Source of the DNA: Phycisphaerae bacterium
Lineage (GTDB): Bacteria > Planctomycetota > Phycisphaerae > UBA1845
DNA length: 64,000 nt
Assembly: GCA_013360585.1 (NCBI GenBank)
Contig: JABWBH010000013.1
Location: forward strand, 1-64,000
Direction of reading: 5' to 3'
Shown here: positions 23,151 through 32,231 of the stretch, in pieces
Position numbering within the stretch: the first letter of the stretch is position 1
Layout: each line of letters begins with the position of its first letter
Position numbers and translations under genes: made by a program
The notes under the pieces: generated by a model
Databases searched by the model: none
The model's input: only the letters and a program-made list of their open reading frames with translations
Told to the model about the DNA's origin: nothing

Positions 23151-24059
23151 TTACGGGCAGGTCGGCCGGGACTCGAGCGTGTATCCGCAGGGAGAGGAGG
23201 CGAAGACGAATTGCAGCCCGCTGTCCACGTCGGTCCACTTGAACTTCGCCTTGCCCCGGGTGTTGAAGGTCTCCTCGCTGCTTCGGGAATCACCCGCCAG
23301 GGAGAACTGGATGGTTTCGCCCGAAAGCCCCTTGGTGACCTTGGCGGTGACCGTGTTGCTCCCGTTGCGCTCCTTGCACTTGGCGTTCAACTTCTCGACG
23401 CCGGTGGCGACGCCGCAGTTCTCGCAGACCCAGATGACCATCGCCGCCCCGTCAGCGCGAGCGGTCCCGCCCTGGACGACCGCCGTGCCGTGATCAATGC
23501 GCCACATGCGCCCGATGTCGCCGTTGGCGCGCTCGAAAGCATCACAAACGTTGGTGTCCACGAACTGGAATTCGTCCAGCGCGATCTTGTTGGTGTCGCC
23601 GCCGAAGCCGACGTCCGACCCGCCCGGGGTGTTGACCCACCCGCCACGGAGGAAATCGAGACGCCGATTCGAATCTCCATCCAGGTTGAGCAGTCGAAGG
23701 GCGACCCTGCCGGTGTTCGTGTCCCACTCGAAGATCATATGTGCGGAACGGAATCGCTCTGAAAACCCGAAGACCGAGGGTCCGCCGGTCATTCCCGGCC
23801 AACCGGCCTGGTCGTTGCCGTGTCCCATCCGGGCGCCCGCGAATTCGCCGGTGTTCGGATCGACGATGACCTTGGCGTAGAGGTTATCATTGCCGTCGTA
23901 ATCGATGATCAGCGCAATCCCCCCGTCGGCGCCGTCCAACGCGGTGATGTCCGCTTCCACGCCGACCACGGCCGCCCGCGCCGCGCCCGAAAGCCACGAA
24001 ACCACCACCGTCACCGCCGCCAACCCCCAAGCCGCTCGAACCCGTTGTTTGCTCCCCAT
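23151..24059 (-). CDS. Secreted protein with the same C-terminal domain as the 21704 gene
   Basis: 302 residues. The signal peptide spans ~1-28 (KQRVRAAWGLAAVTVVVSWL, cut near ARA). Residues ~30-205 look like a beta-rich lectin or laminin-G-like fold: ALIIDYDGNDNLYAKVIVDP, then HMIFEWDTNTGRVALRLLNL and DEFQFVDTNVCDAFERANGD. After a CENCG hinge, the last ~80 residues (KLNAKCKERNGSNTVTAKV, NTRGKAKFKWTDVDSGL, CGYTLESRPTCP) match the tail of the convergent 389-residue protein. Both proteins likely reach the same location and share a terminator region. It is divergent from metH. Function unknown. Confidence 0.82.
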   Translation of the reverse strand: MGSKQRVRAAWGLAAVTVVVSWLSGAARAAVVGVEADITALDGADGGIALIIDYDGNDNLYAKVIVDPNTGEFAGARMGHGNDQAGWPGMTGGPSVFGFSERFRSAHMIFEWDTNTGRVALRLLNLDGDSNRRLDFLRGGWVNTPGGSDVGFGGDTNKIALDEFQFVDTNVCDAFERANGDIGRMWRIDHGTAVVQGGTARADGAAMVIWVCENCGVATGVEKLNAKCKERNGSNTVTAKVTKGLSGETIQFSLAGDSRSSEETFNTRGKAKFKWTDVDSGLQFVFASSPCGYTLESRPTCP

Positions 24060-24118
24060 CTCCGTGCCTCTCGCGTTTAATGAGATGATCCGCCCGACCG
24101 CGCGGACCGCCGCGCAGG

Positions 24119-24147
24119 TGGACGTAACGTTGAGAACGCATTATAAT
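24119..24147 (+). promoter_or_regulatory. Probable metH promoter
   Basis: A perfect TATAAT (24142-24147) has TGGACG 17 bp upstream (24119-24124, four of six -35 matches). The predicted leader is ~170 nt and contains a GGGTCCG/CGGACCC hairpin at 24211-24244. No cobalamin or SAM riboswitch core was recognised in it. Confidence 0.55.
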
Positions 24148-24210
24148 CGCCCGCGATCATGCGTCTCAATGTCATCGTCATCTTCATCTCGCCGCCGATG
24201 TCTATGTGAC

Positions 24211-24244
24211 GGGTCCGCCGTCCCGTGCGGGCCGAGACGGACCC
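24211..24244 (+). promoter_or_regulatory. Hairpin in the metH leader
   Basis: GGGTCCG and CGGACCC enclose a 20-nt GC-rich loop with inner pairing (CCCG/CGGG), followed by CCCTTT. It could be an attenuator-like or mRNA-stabilising stem. The trailing T-run is too short for a convincing terminator. Confidence 0.35.
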
Positions 24245-24323
24245 CCTTTCTGACCGATAATCAGTAGGCTCTCCCCCCCAGGGCTGGTCCCGAGGGCGGT
24301 TTCTTAAACACAAGGAAGGTTCG

Positions 24324-27300
24324 ATGGAGTCCAGGATTCTTGCCGCGGCACGCGAACGTGTCCTCGTCCTTGACGGGGCGATGGGCACGTCGATCCACGC
24401 CCGGGAGCTGACGCTGGCGGATTATGACGGGCATGAGAACTGCGTCGACGTTGTGTCGCTGACCCGGCCCGACGTGATCGCCGACATCCACCGCTCGTTC
24501 CTCTCCGTCGGATGCGACGGCGTGATGACGAATACGTTTGGCGCAAGCAAACTGACCCTCGGCGAGTTCGGCATCGCCGACAAGACCTACGCGATGAACC
24601 GGGCGTCGGCGGAAATCGCCCGGCGCGTCGCCGACGAGTTCAGCAAACCCGCGCAGCCGCGGTTCGTCGTCGGCTCGATGGGACCTGGCACGAAGCTCAT
24701 CACGCTGGGACAGACGCACTGGGACGAGATGCTCGACAGCTACACGGAGCAGGCGCGCGGACTGCTCGACGGCGGGGTGGACGCGCTGCTGGTCGAGACG
24801 TGCCAGGACATTCTTGAGGCGAAGTGCGCGATCGTGGCATGTCTCGACGCGAGGCGCGGGACGGGGCGCGCCGTCCCGATCTTCTGCACCGTCACGATCG
24901 AAACCACGGGGACAATGCTGCTGGGGACCGAGATCGCCGCGGCGGTGACGATGCTCAACACGTATGACGAAGTCGCCGCGATCGGGCTGAATTGCGCCAC
25001 CGGTCCGCAGGAGATGAGCGAATACGTACGCTACCTGAGCCGCAGCACGGATAAGCTTCTGCTCGTGCAGCCCAATGCGGGGTTGCCGCAACTGGTCGAC
25101 GGCAAACCGCATTACGCGCTGACGCCCGCGGAACTCGCTCGCTGGCTGAGGGAATTCGTCGAGACGGACGGCGTGAACCTGGTCGGCGGATGCTGCGGGA
25201 CAACGCCGCAGCATCTCGCGGCGGTGGTCGACGCCGTCACGGGTCGCCCCCCGAGGAAGCGATCCTTCACCCTCGAACCGTCGGTGTCGAGTTTATACCA
25301 GTCCGTTACGCTGCGTCAGGAGAATGACATTCTCGCGATCGGCGAGCGCACCAACGCCAACGGGTCGAAGAAGTTCCGCGAGTTGCTCGCGGCGGGCGAT
25401 CTGGACGGGATGGTCCGGATGGGGCGCGAGCAGGTGAAGCACGGCAGCCACTGCCTCGACGTTTGCACCGCGTACGTCGGGCGCGACGAGGTGGGCGACA
25501 TGATGGCGCTGCTGAAGCGCTTCGTGACCGACGTGACCGTTCCGCTGGTGATCGACAGCACCGAGACGAACGTGCTCGAGGCGGCGCTGAAGCTCGCGGG
25601 GGGCAAGTGCATCATTAACTCGATCAACCTCGAAGACGGCGAAGGCAAGGCGGACACGCTCTGTCGCTTTGCGAAGCGTTACGGCGCGGCGCTCATCGCG
25701 CTGACGATCGACGAAGAGGGGATGGCCAAGACGGCGGACCGCAAGGTCGAAGTCGCCCGGCGCATCCACGATATCGCGGTGAAGCGTCACGGGATCAAGC
25801 CGTCGGACCTGATCTTCGACCCGCTGACGTTCACCGTCTGCACGGGAAACGAGGACGACCGCAGGCTGGCGCTGGAGACGCTCGACGGGCTCCGGCGCAT
25901 CAAGGCGGAATTGCCCGGCGTGCATACCGTCCTCGGCGTCTCGAACGTCAGCTTCGGCGTCGCGGCGCCGATCCGCAAGGTCATCAACAGCGTGATGCTC
26001 CACCACGCGCGCGAGCACGGTCTCGACGCGGCCATCCTCCACGTCGCCGGCATCGAACCGTTGTTCAGGATTCCCGAAGCCCATCGCCGCACCGCGGAAG
26101 ACCTCATCTTCGACCGCCGCCGCGACGATTACGACCCGCTCACCGTGCTGCTGAACATGTTCGCCGAGCCAAGTCGCGACCGTGAGGGAGCGGACCCAAG
26201 CCGCGGGCTTCAGCCCGCGCGAAGCGCCGAATCCGAGAAACCCCGCGACATCCGCGAGCGCCTCAAGCGCCGCATCATCGACGGGGACCGCGTCGGGCTC
26301 GAGGACGACCTCGACGAGGCGATGACCACCTATCGCCCGCTCGACATCATCAACGACATCCTGCTGGACGGCATGAAGACCGTCGGCGATCTCTTCGGCG
26401 CGGGGCAGATGCAGCTTCCCTTCGTGCTTCAATCGGCGGAGACGATGAAGGCGTCGGTCAAGCATCTCGAGCCGCACATGGACCGCGTGCAGGGCGAGGA
26501 GAAGGGCAGCATCGTGCTCGCCACCGTGCGCGGCGACGTGCATGACATCGGCAAGAACCTCGTGGACATCATCCTTACCAACAACGGTTACAAGGTGGTC
26601 AACCTCGGGATCAAGCAGCCGATCTCCGCGATCATCGACGCCTACGAGCAACACCAGGCGGACGCAATCGGCATGAGCGGCTTGCTCGTGAAATCGACGG
26701 TGGTGATGAAGGAGAATCTCGAGGTTCTGAATGAACGCGGGCTGGCGCCGAACGTCATCCTCGGCGGGGCGGCGCTGACGCGGAAATACGTCGAGGATGA
26801 TCTGCGCAACGTCTACGACGGCGCCGTCGCCTATGCAAAAGACGCCTTCGAGGGCCTGCACCTGATGGAGCAGATCGTCGAAGGGCGGTTCGAGGAGACG
26901 ACGCGCCGCACGGGTAGGGCCTCGCTCCGAGAGGCCCCCGGCGAAGCCGCATCAGGCAAGACGTCTCTGCGAGACGCCCATCAAACCTCTCCGCCCCTGG
27001 ATCGCCCGCGAACACGCGATCGGTCTTCATGCGGAACCCCGTTTTCGAGCGATGTTCAGCCGCCGGAGGATGTCCTCTCGGAAAGAGGACATCCCCGGGA
27101 GCGCGCCCCGCTTCCTCCCGTCTCCGACATCTCGCGCGTCGAACCGGTCCCGGTCCCGCCTTTCTGGGGTTCGCGGGTCGTCGAGCACATTCCGGTGAAG
27201 ACCGTGCTCGGCTGGATCAATGAGAACATGCTCTTCCAGGTGCAGTGGGGGTACAGGAAGAACCGCCGCACGGCTGAGGAGTTCGCCCGTTACGTCAATG

Positions 27301-28052
27301 ACGTGGTGCGCCCCGTGTACCGCGACCTGGTGGAGCGCTGTGAGCGCGAGGACATTCTCAAACCTCAGGCGATTTACGGCTTCTGGCCGTGCCAGGCCGA
27401 GGGCGACGAGCTGGTGATCTACGATCCCGCAGGCTTCGCGCCGCCCGGCAGGAGCGAATTGGATGCCGGAACCGAGGACCGGCCCTCCATCGCAAGGGAT
27501 CGGTTCGCCAGCCGGTCATCCACGACCGTGGCGCCCACCGGTCCGCTTCGCGAAATCGTCCGCTTCGAGTTTCCGCGGCAGCGCAAGGCGCCGTACTGGT
27601 GCCTGGCCGACTTCTTCCGCCCCGCGGAAAGCGGCGTCTACGACGTCATCGCCTTCCACGTGGTGACGATGGGCCGGCGTGTCAGCGACGTAGCACGGGA
27701 GTGGTTCGCGTGCGACCGGTATCAGGATTACCTTCACCTGCACGGGCTGGGCGTGGAAGGCGCGGAGGCGCTCGCCGAGTTCATTCACAAGCAGATCCGC
27801 GCCGAGTGGGGCGTCGGCGACGAGGACGCCCGGGAGAAGCAGGAGATCTTCAAGCAGCGCTACCGCGGCTCGCGGTACTCCTTCGGCTACCCGGCCTGCC
27901 CGCGCCTCGAGGACCAGCTCAAGCTCTGGCCGCTCCTGGAGCCGGGGCGCATCGGCGTGACGCTGTCGGAGGAGTTTCAGCTCGAACCCGAGCAGACGAC
28001 GACGGCCTTGGTCACCCATCACCGCCAGGCGAAGTATTTTACGGTGCTGTGA
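24324..28052 (+). CDS. metH: Cobalamin-dependent methionine synthase MetH
   Basis: 1242 residues, ATG 24324 after AGGAAGG. It transfers methyl from methyltetrahydrofolate via cobalamin to homocysteine. Residues 1-~300 form the Hcy domain (LVLDGAMGTSIH; zinc cysteines in GLNCATG and GGCCGTTPQH). Then come the pterin domain (~318-590, IGERTNANGSKKF), the cap (~600-700), the B12 domain with the axial histidine in GDVHDIGKN (~738) and the AdoMet reactivation domain (~935-1242, QVQWGYRKNRRTAEEFARY; RYSFGYPACPRLEDQ). All key residues are present. Three low-complexity inserts sit in linkers or loops (~615-642, ~863-935, ~1040-1070); the first two coincide with palindromic repeats. It stands alone, divergent from a secreted protein. 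Confidence 0.97.
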   Translation: MESRILAAARERVLVLDGAMGTSIHARELTLADYDGHENCVDVVSLTRPDVIADIHRSFLSVGCDGVMTNTFGASKLTLGEFGIADKTYAMNRASAEIARRVADEFSKPAQPRFVVGSMGPGTKLITLGQTHWDEMLDSYTEQARGLLDGGVDALLVETCQDILEAKCAIVACLDARRGTGRAVPIFCTVTIETTGTMLLGTEIAAAVTMLNTYDEVAAIGLNCATGPQEMSEYVRYLSRSTDKLLLVQPNAGLPQLVDGKPHYALTPAELARWLREFVETDGVNLVGGCCGTTPQHLAAVVDAVTGRPPRKRSFTLEPSVSSLYQSVTLRQENDILAIGERTNANGSKKFRELLAAGDLDGMVRMGREQVKHGSHCLDVCTAYVGRDEVGDMMALLKRFVTDVTVPLVIDSTETNVLEAALKLAGGKCIINSINLEDGEGKADTLCRFAKRYGAALIALTIDEEGMAKTADRKVEVARRIHDIAVKRHGIKPSDLIFDPLTFTVCTGNEDDRRLALETLDGLRRIKAELPGVHTVLGVSNVSFGVAAPIRKVINSVMLHHAREHGLDAAILHVAGIEPLFRIPEAHRRTAEDLIFDRRRDDYDPLTVLLNMFAEPSRDREGADPSRGLQPARSAESEKPRDIRERLKRRIIDGDRVGLEDDLDEAMTTYRPLDIINDILLDGMKTVGDLFGAGQMQLPFVLQSAETMKASVKHLEPHMDRVQGEEKGSIVLATVRGDVHDIGKNLVDIILTNNGYKVVNLGIKQPISAIIDAYEQHQADAIGMSGLLVKSTVVMKENLEVLNERGLAPNVILGGAALTRKYVEDDLRNVYDGAVAYAKDAFEGLHLMEQIVEGRFEETTRRTGRASLREAPGEAASGKTSLRDAHQTSPPLDRPRTRDRSSCGTPFSSDVQPPEDVLSERGHPRERAPLPPVSDISRVEPVPVPPFWGSRVVEHIPVKTVLGWINENMLFQVQWGYRKNRRTAEEFARYVNDVVRPVYRDLVERCEREDILKPQAIYGFWPCQAEGDELVIYDPAGFAPPGRSELDAGTEDRPSIARDRFASRSSTTVAPTGPLREIVRFEFPRQRKAPYWCLADFFRPAESGVYDVIAFHVVTMGRRVSDVAREWFACDRYQDYLHLHGLGVEGAEALAEFIHKQIRAEWGVGDEDAREKQEIFKQRYRGSRYSFGYPACPRLEDQLKLWPLLEPGRIGVTLSEEFQLEPEQTTTALVTHHRQAKYFTVL
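26175..26223. repeat. Composite repeat inside metH (cap-linker insert)
   Basis: It contains CGCGACCGTGAGGGAGCG (26175-26192), also found inverted at 49649-49666, and directly after it the 25-bp palindrome (26199-26223) identical to the intergenic 19389-19413. In frame it encodes a Ser/Arg/Pro-rich stretch between the pterin and cap domains. Confidence 0.85.
26917..27094. repeat. Cluster of three palindromes inside metH (B12/AdoMet linker insert)
   Basis: Three separate hairpins: GGGCCTC/GAGGCCC with a 7-nt loop (26917-26937); CGTCTC/GAGACG with a 3-nt loop (26962-26976); and GGATGTCCTCT/AGAGGACATCC with a 5-nt loop (27068-27094, 11 perfect pairs). They lie in a ~70-residue segment with no counterpart in ordinary MetH. 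Confidence 0.85.
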
Positions 28053-28192
28053 GGTTCCCCTGGGAACGTCCCTCGTCAAGGAAGCGTGCTTTTCGGGCCT
28101 TTCACGCGGGTTCTGAACGGCGCGCATATCTTCCGGACTCGAACCGGAAAACTCATGACCCCCCCATCCTGAGTCTCAGCGGCGCTGTCCAA

Positions 28193-28951
28193 TTAGTCGC
28201 CGCTTGCGGTCTGGACGATCGGCGTCGGGTTCGCGGCGCTGGCGGACGGGGACTCGGCGGGCTTGAAATTCCTGAATCCGGCGAGCGCCCCCAGGCCGAC
28301 GGCGCCGAGCAGCAGACCGAAAGCGGTGCAGATATACCCGGCGACCTGCTGCGTGCGCGGGCGGATTGTCAGCCCCCAGGTGATCAGCGCCGTCCAAAGC
28401 CCGTTGGAGAGGTGGAAGACCGAGCTGATGATGCCGAGGGCGTAGAACGGCGCGATCCACGCCGACGCCTGGATCGCTTCGGCTGTCGTGCGGGCGGACG
28501 CCGTGGTCCCTTCCTCGAAGACGAACTTTCCGCCGCCCAGCGGAGCGCCGATCCAGTGCATGTGCCAGAGGTGGTAAAGGATGAAGACGAAGGCAATGCC
28601 GCCGGTGATGCGCTGGAGGGTGTAACGGAGGTTGGCGCGCTCGCGGTACTGCTGGGCGTTCGAGCGCCCCGACATCCAGATCTTCAGACCGAAAAGGGCG
28701 TGAAATCCGAGCGGAAGCAGGATGCCGAACACTTCGACGAACTTCAGGGCCGGGAGGGCGTGGATCTTCGCCACCTGCTTCTGAAACGCCTCGCCGCCCC
28801 CGAGGATCGACGCATTCGTGATCAGGTGGACGCAGAGAAACACGCCGACGGGAACGATCCCCGCCAGCGAGTGCAGCCGGCGAACGAGGAAGTAATTCTT
28901 ATCCGCCAGACTCTGGCCGGTAGACGCTGATTCATGACCGTGCTGCGACAC
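28193..28951 (-). CDS. sdhC: Succinate dehydrogenase cytochrome b558 subunit
   Basis: 252 residues from GTG 28951, which has GGGGAG nine bases upstream; a TTG at 29086 would add an unlikely 45-residue leader. It anchors succinate dehydrogenase (complex II) and passes electrons to quinone. Five hydrophobic helices and haem-ligand-type histidines are visible: YFLVRRLHSLAGIVPVGVFL, CVHLITNASILGG, FHALFGLKIWMSG, FILYHLWHMHWIG and SSVFHLSNGLWTALITWGLT. This matches the b558 type (Bacillus-like SdhC) with one di-haem subunit. Unusually, sdhA and sdhB are not adjacent: the gene converges on metH and has an unrelated divergent neighbour. Confidence 0.9.
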   Translation of the reverse strand: MSQHGHESASTGQSLADKNYFLVRRLHSLAGIVPVGVFLCVHLITNASILGGGEAFQKQVAKIHALPALKFVEVFGILLPLGFHALFGLKIWMSGRSNAQQYRERANLRYTLQRITGGIAFVFILYHLWHMHWIGAPLGGGKFVFEEGTTASARTTAEAIQASAWIAPFYALGIISSVFHLSNGLWTALITWGLTIRPRTQQVAGYICTAFGLLLGAVGLGALAGFRNFKPAESPSASAANPTPIVQTASGD

Positions 28952-29193
28952 CTGACAATACTCCCCGAGGATCGCCGCGTCGGGTCGTCGCGAAGCGTGA
29001 CCGCCTCCCGTGCGGGAGACGCTCGCCCGCGCCCGCGCCTTCGGTGAACCCGCCGGTGAGTATAAGAAGGGCTGAGGGGGGGTCAAAGGCGAGCCGGGTT
29101 CATTCCGGATTCCGGGCGGTCGGCGGATGCCGGCAGCGGCGGACCGGGTTAGACTTGGTTCTCAGAAGGGCGTCGGAGCCTTCTTAAGGAATC

Positions 29194-30387
29194 ATGCGAC
29201 ACGGAAGGGCTTCATTGTCGACGATCATGCTTTCCGTTGCGGCGGTCATCGCGTGCCGCGCGGCGGTTGAGCCGGATCGGTCGCGGTTTCTCGGCGACTA
29301 CGAGGGAGGGTGCGATCATGAGGGAACGCTCGTTCTGAAACTGCGGGCGGACGGGGGGTTCCTTTATGACGAAGCATGCGAGGTCGCGGCGCGTTATGAA
29401 GGGCGCTGGTCGATCCGGGAGGACCTCGTTGAGTTGGAGCCTGAGGTCGATGCGGCGACGGAGTCGTATCCGAAGCTGCCGGTGCGTTGGAGGCTCGTGC
29501 CGTGGGGCGAGCGACGGTACCTGATCCCGGACGGGCAGATCATCCGCTTGTGCAACGCGATCAACCTCGGGGAGGAGCCGCGTGACAGGCCGCAGGGATG
29601 GGCACTGCTGCGCCGCGGCGATGCCTCGCGTCGCGTGACCGGGGATCCGGAGTTGCCCGAAGCGTGGCGGGCGTTCCTGCTGAAGCAGCCGATCGACGGG
29701 AGGATCATCGCCTTCGAGGAGGGAGGGTTCGCCCGGCTGGACGTCGGCGGGAATGACGGGCTGCTGGCGGGGATGATGCTTCACGCGCATGTCGAGGGGC
29801 AGGCCAGATGCGCCCGACTGAAGATCGTGTGCCCCTGTGACGACAGCGCGCGGGCGGACATCGTGCGCGGCGGCGCTTGCGCCGATGACGGCGCCGAGTA
29901 CGCGGATCTGGTGATCAACGACGCGGTGAGCACGTCCGCGCGGGAGTTCCTCCGCGAGGTGCCGACGCGAGGCGGCGCGGGGGTGACGCTGGTTCCGGAG
30001 GGGCGCTCGCTTCCGCTGAAGCTGGGGGGAGCTGAGGTCGCGCCGCCGGACGTGGCGACGGCGTTCCACGCCGCGTGGGAGAAGGAGCGCGAGGCGGTCG
30101 CGGATGTGCTGACGGCGGAAGTCCTGAGCCGGATATCCCGCCGGTTTGAGACGCCGTCAACGAAACCCCACCTCGATCGTGAGCGCTTCGGCAGACTCAG
30201 GTTTGAGCCGATCGGTCGGGATTCGGATTCGGGCGGCTGGGTGTTTGCACATCCGACGGAGGCGGGTATTCCGATGCCGAAAGTCCGGGCGGTCCGCCGG
30301 GCGTTGTGTTTCAGCGCGGTGTTCGATCCGGTGCAGGGTCGGACGGTCCGTGTCTTCGTGACGATCGGCGCGTGGATTGAGGAGTGA
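29194..30387 (+). CDS. Hypothetical secreted protein
   Basis: 397 residues. The N-terminus (RHGRASLSTIMLSVAAVIAC) is a signal peptide ending in a cysteine (VIAC-R), a possible but imperfect lipobox. Residues ~30-100 look like a lipocalin- or META-like beta unit (FLGDYEGGCDHEGTLVLKL, then RYEGRWSIREDLVELEPE), a pattern seen in proteins that score a value against a formatted background. The middle section has a ribosome/translation-factor-like strand GGFARLDVGGNDGLLAGMML and three cysteines. The C-terminal ~100 residues form an alpha/beta region ending VFVTIGAWIEE. ATG 29194 has AAGGA upstream. No family recognised; it lies next to a cupin gene. Confidence 0.75.
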   Translation: MRHGRASLSTIMLSVAAVIACRAAVEPDRSRFLGDYEGGCDHEGTLVLKLRADGGFLYDEACEVAARYEGRWSIREDLVELEPEVDAATESYPKLPVRWRLVPWGERRYLIPDGQIIRLCNAINLGEEPRDRPQGWALLRRGDASRRVTGDPELPEAWRAFLLKQPIDGRIIAFEEGGFARLDVGGNDGLLAGMMLHAHVEGQARCARLKIVCPCDDSARADIVRGGACADDGAEYADLVINDAVSTSAREFLREVPTRGGAGVTLVPEGRSLPLKLGGAEVAPPDVATAFHAAWEKEREAVADVLTAEVLSRISRRFETPSTKPHLDRERFGRLRFEPIGRDSDSGGWVFAHPTEAGIPMPKVRAVRRALCFSAVFDPVQGRTVRVFVTIGAWIEE

Positions 30388-30438
30388 TGCCGGGGCGGAG
30401 GACGGGTTACCGGAGCGGGAACACATTCAGGGGGAAGC

Positions 30439-30864
30439 ATGAAGAAGGCGTCTGAGGAGCCGCGTGTGATCCGCGTTCACGACCCGTTGCAGACGTGGCG
30501 CGATGGGCGAGGGTGGGGAACCAACCCGCTGAAAATGACCGGCGACGCGGAATTCGCTCCGGGGAGCCTGCACGTCGTCTCCCTTAAACCCGGCGCGGTC
30601 CGCGGGAACCACCATCACCCCGACTCGATGGAGTGGATGCTGGTGTGCGACGGTCCCGCGGAACTGGCGTGGATGCCGGTCGGCGAAACCGAGATCGTCC
30701 GGGAACTGATTGCGGCGGACGATCCTGCTCTTTTCCGGATTCCGCCCGCAACGGGGCACGCGATCCGCAACCTCGCGACCCATGACATTACCGTCGTTTC
30801 CTTCAGCAACGCCCGCGAACCGGCGCAGGTGCGCTGCGTTCCGCCGCTGATCGCGGGGCAATAA
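30439..30864 (+). CDS. Cupin-domain protein
   Basis: 141 residues, ATG 30439 after GGGGAAG. It is a single-domain cupin: PGAVRGNHHHPDSMEWMLV carries the motif-1 His cluster, and FRIPPATGHAIRNLATHDIT corresponds to motif 2 with its His. The arrangement (N-terminal strand, then H-H-H and a late H) resembles cupins of the WxcM/FdtA C-terminal-like or polysaccharide-linked type, but no second domain is present. A metal is probably bound. The substrate cannot be inferred. It is ~50 bp downstream of the secreted-protein gene, possibly in one unit. Confidence 0.85.
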   Translation: MKKASEEPRVIRVHDPLQTWRDGRGWGTNPLKMTGDAEFAPGSLHVVSLKPGAVRGNHHHPDSMEWMLVCDGPAELAWMPVGETEIVRELIAADDPALFRIPPATGHAIRNLATHDITVVSFSNAREPAQVRCVPPLIAGQ

Positions 30865-31043
30865 GAGCGAGTGAATCCCGCAGCGATCGCTTCCGCCGGG
30901 GCAGGTCCGATCAGAAGCGGCGGGTTCGCCCGTCGCTGGCGGTTTACTCAGACGTCGTGCGAGGGGAACCTTCCCGATCGACGTTCCCTTAACCCGCAGG
31001 CCCCTAACTCCCCCGCGGGCAACCGACGATACCTGCCTCAGAC

Positions 31044-32231
31044 ATGATGCTCAGGCGGCAGAATCATCTCAGGCTGGTTCCGCAGACCGAAGCGCCGGAA
31101 TACTCCGGCGCGTCCGGCGACACCACATTGCGGGAATTTGGCGCAGGCGGACCGCGGCGTTGGGCGGAGCATTATGCGACGGTCCGCGCGTCGTGCTTTA
31201 TGAATCCGTCATTGCTGGTTGTCGCGGCAGTGAGGTTTCCGGATGGATTCTCCGCGGCGGCGGACGCCGGAGACATGCTTCACGAGCTTCGCCGGTCCGT
31301 CGGCCGCGACGGACTCGTGACGGACGACGGGTCGGGTGGGATTCTCATTTCGCTGCCGGGCGCTGATCCGCCGCGTCTGAAGTTCTGCATCGAGCGTGCG
31401 TTGACCGAAAACGGGTGGCGCGTCGTTGAAGCGGGATCGATCGAGGTCTCGCCGGGGGAGGCACGGCTGGCGCATGTCAGCGTGGATCCGCGGAAGTGGC
31501 CTTCCGCTGCACATGTGCTCCGGCTTCTTGCCGATCAATTTGCGGGCGCCATCGCGCCGGCGGGCGACGCGGCGCCCGACGCGGCGCTTCCCGACGAGTT
31601 GACGGACGATATCTCAGATGCCGTCGATCACGTCACGACGTGCCTGCGGCGTGCGCGCCGGGAACTTCAGGCTCAGATTGAGCAGACGACCGCCGCATTG
31701 ATTGCCGCCGTCGAGGCGAAGGATCCTTTCACCAGCCAGCACTCGCACACGGTGGCGCGGTACGCGGCGGTCCTGGGCGAGAGGCTGGGGTTGACGCCGA
31801 CTCAACTCGCCGTGCTTCAGCAGGCGGCGACTCTTCACGACGTGGGCAAAATCGGCATCCCGGACGCGATCCTGTGCAAGCCCGGCCCGCTGACGGATGA
31901 GGAGTTCACCGTCGTGCAGCGACACCCGGAGGCCGCGCTGGAGATTCTGAATCCGCTCAGTTCGCTGCGGGCCGCGCTGCCGGTCATTCTGCACCATCAT
32001 GAGCGTTTTGACGGCCGGGGATATCCAGCGGGCTTGTCCGGCGACCGGATTCCGATCGGCGCGCGCATCCTCGCCGTCGCCGACGCGGTGGACGCAATGC
32101 GCTCGCGGCGTTGTTACAAGGCGCCGTACCCGGTGGGTCGGGTGATCGGTGAACTGCGCCGCGGCGCCGGGTTCCAGTTCGACCCGCGTGTCGCCGGCGC
32201 GGCGATAAGGTGGCTCGAGGAACCTGCCTGA
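31044..32231 (+). CDS. HD-GYP domain protein (probable c-di-GMP phosphodiesterase)
   Basis: 395 residues. The last ~190 contain a complete HD-GYP domain: SQHSHTVARYAAVLGERLG (~230), the HD pair in HDVGKIGIPDAIL (~265), ILHHHERFDGRGYPAGL (~315-330, the GYP motif) and ARILAVADAVDAM. These residues bind the metals that hydrolyse cyclic di-GMP to GMP. Residues 1-~200 form an alpha/beta region resembling a degenerate GGDEF/sensor domain but lacking a GGDEF motif. The chain is probably cytoplasmic. The neighbouring minus-strand gene is a FliA-type sigma factor, suggesting a signalling/motility-like setting. Confidence 0.92.
   Translation: MMLRRQNHLRLVPQTEAPEYSGASGDTTLREFGAGGPRRWAEHYATVRASCFMNPSLLVVAAVRFPDGFSAAADAGDMLHELRRSVGRDGLVTDDGSGGILISLPGADPPRLKFCIERALTENGWRVVEAGSIEVSPGEARLAHVSVDPRKWPSAAHVLRLLADQFAGAIAPAGDAAPDAALPDELTDDISDAVDHVTTCLRRARRELQAQIEQTTAALIAAVEAKDPFTSQHSHTVARYAAVLGERLGLTPTQLAVLQQAATLHDVGKIGIPDAILCKPGPLTDEEFTVVQRHPEAALEILNPLSSLRAALPVILHHHERFDGRGYPAGLSGDRIPIGARILAVADAVDAMRSRRCYKAPYPVGRVIGELRRGAGFQFDPRVAGAAIRWLEEPA

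Noticed and set aside
24148-24323. Cobalamin or SAM riboswitch in front of metH
   Set aside because: No B12-box or SAM core is seen; only one simple hairpin is present.
25293-26861. Long antisense frame (~520 residues) opposite metH
   Set aside because: Typical shadow frame in high-GC DNA; the metH strand carries all conserved motifs.
26175-27094. metH inserts as evidence of a pseudogene or frameshift
   Set aside because: The frame stays open, and zinc, cobalamin and AdoMet motifs are intact on both sides.
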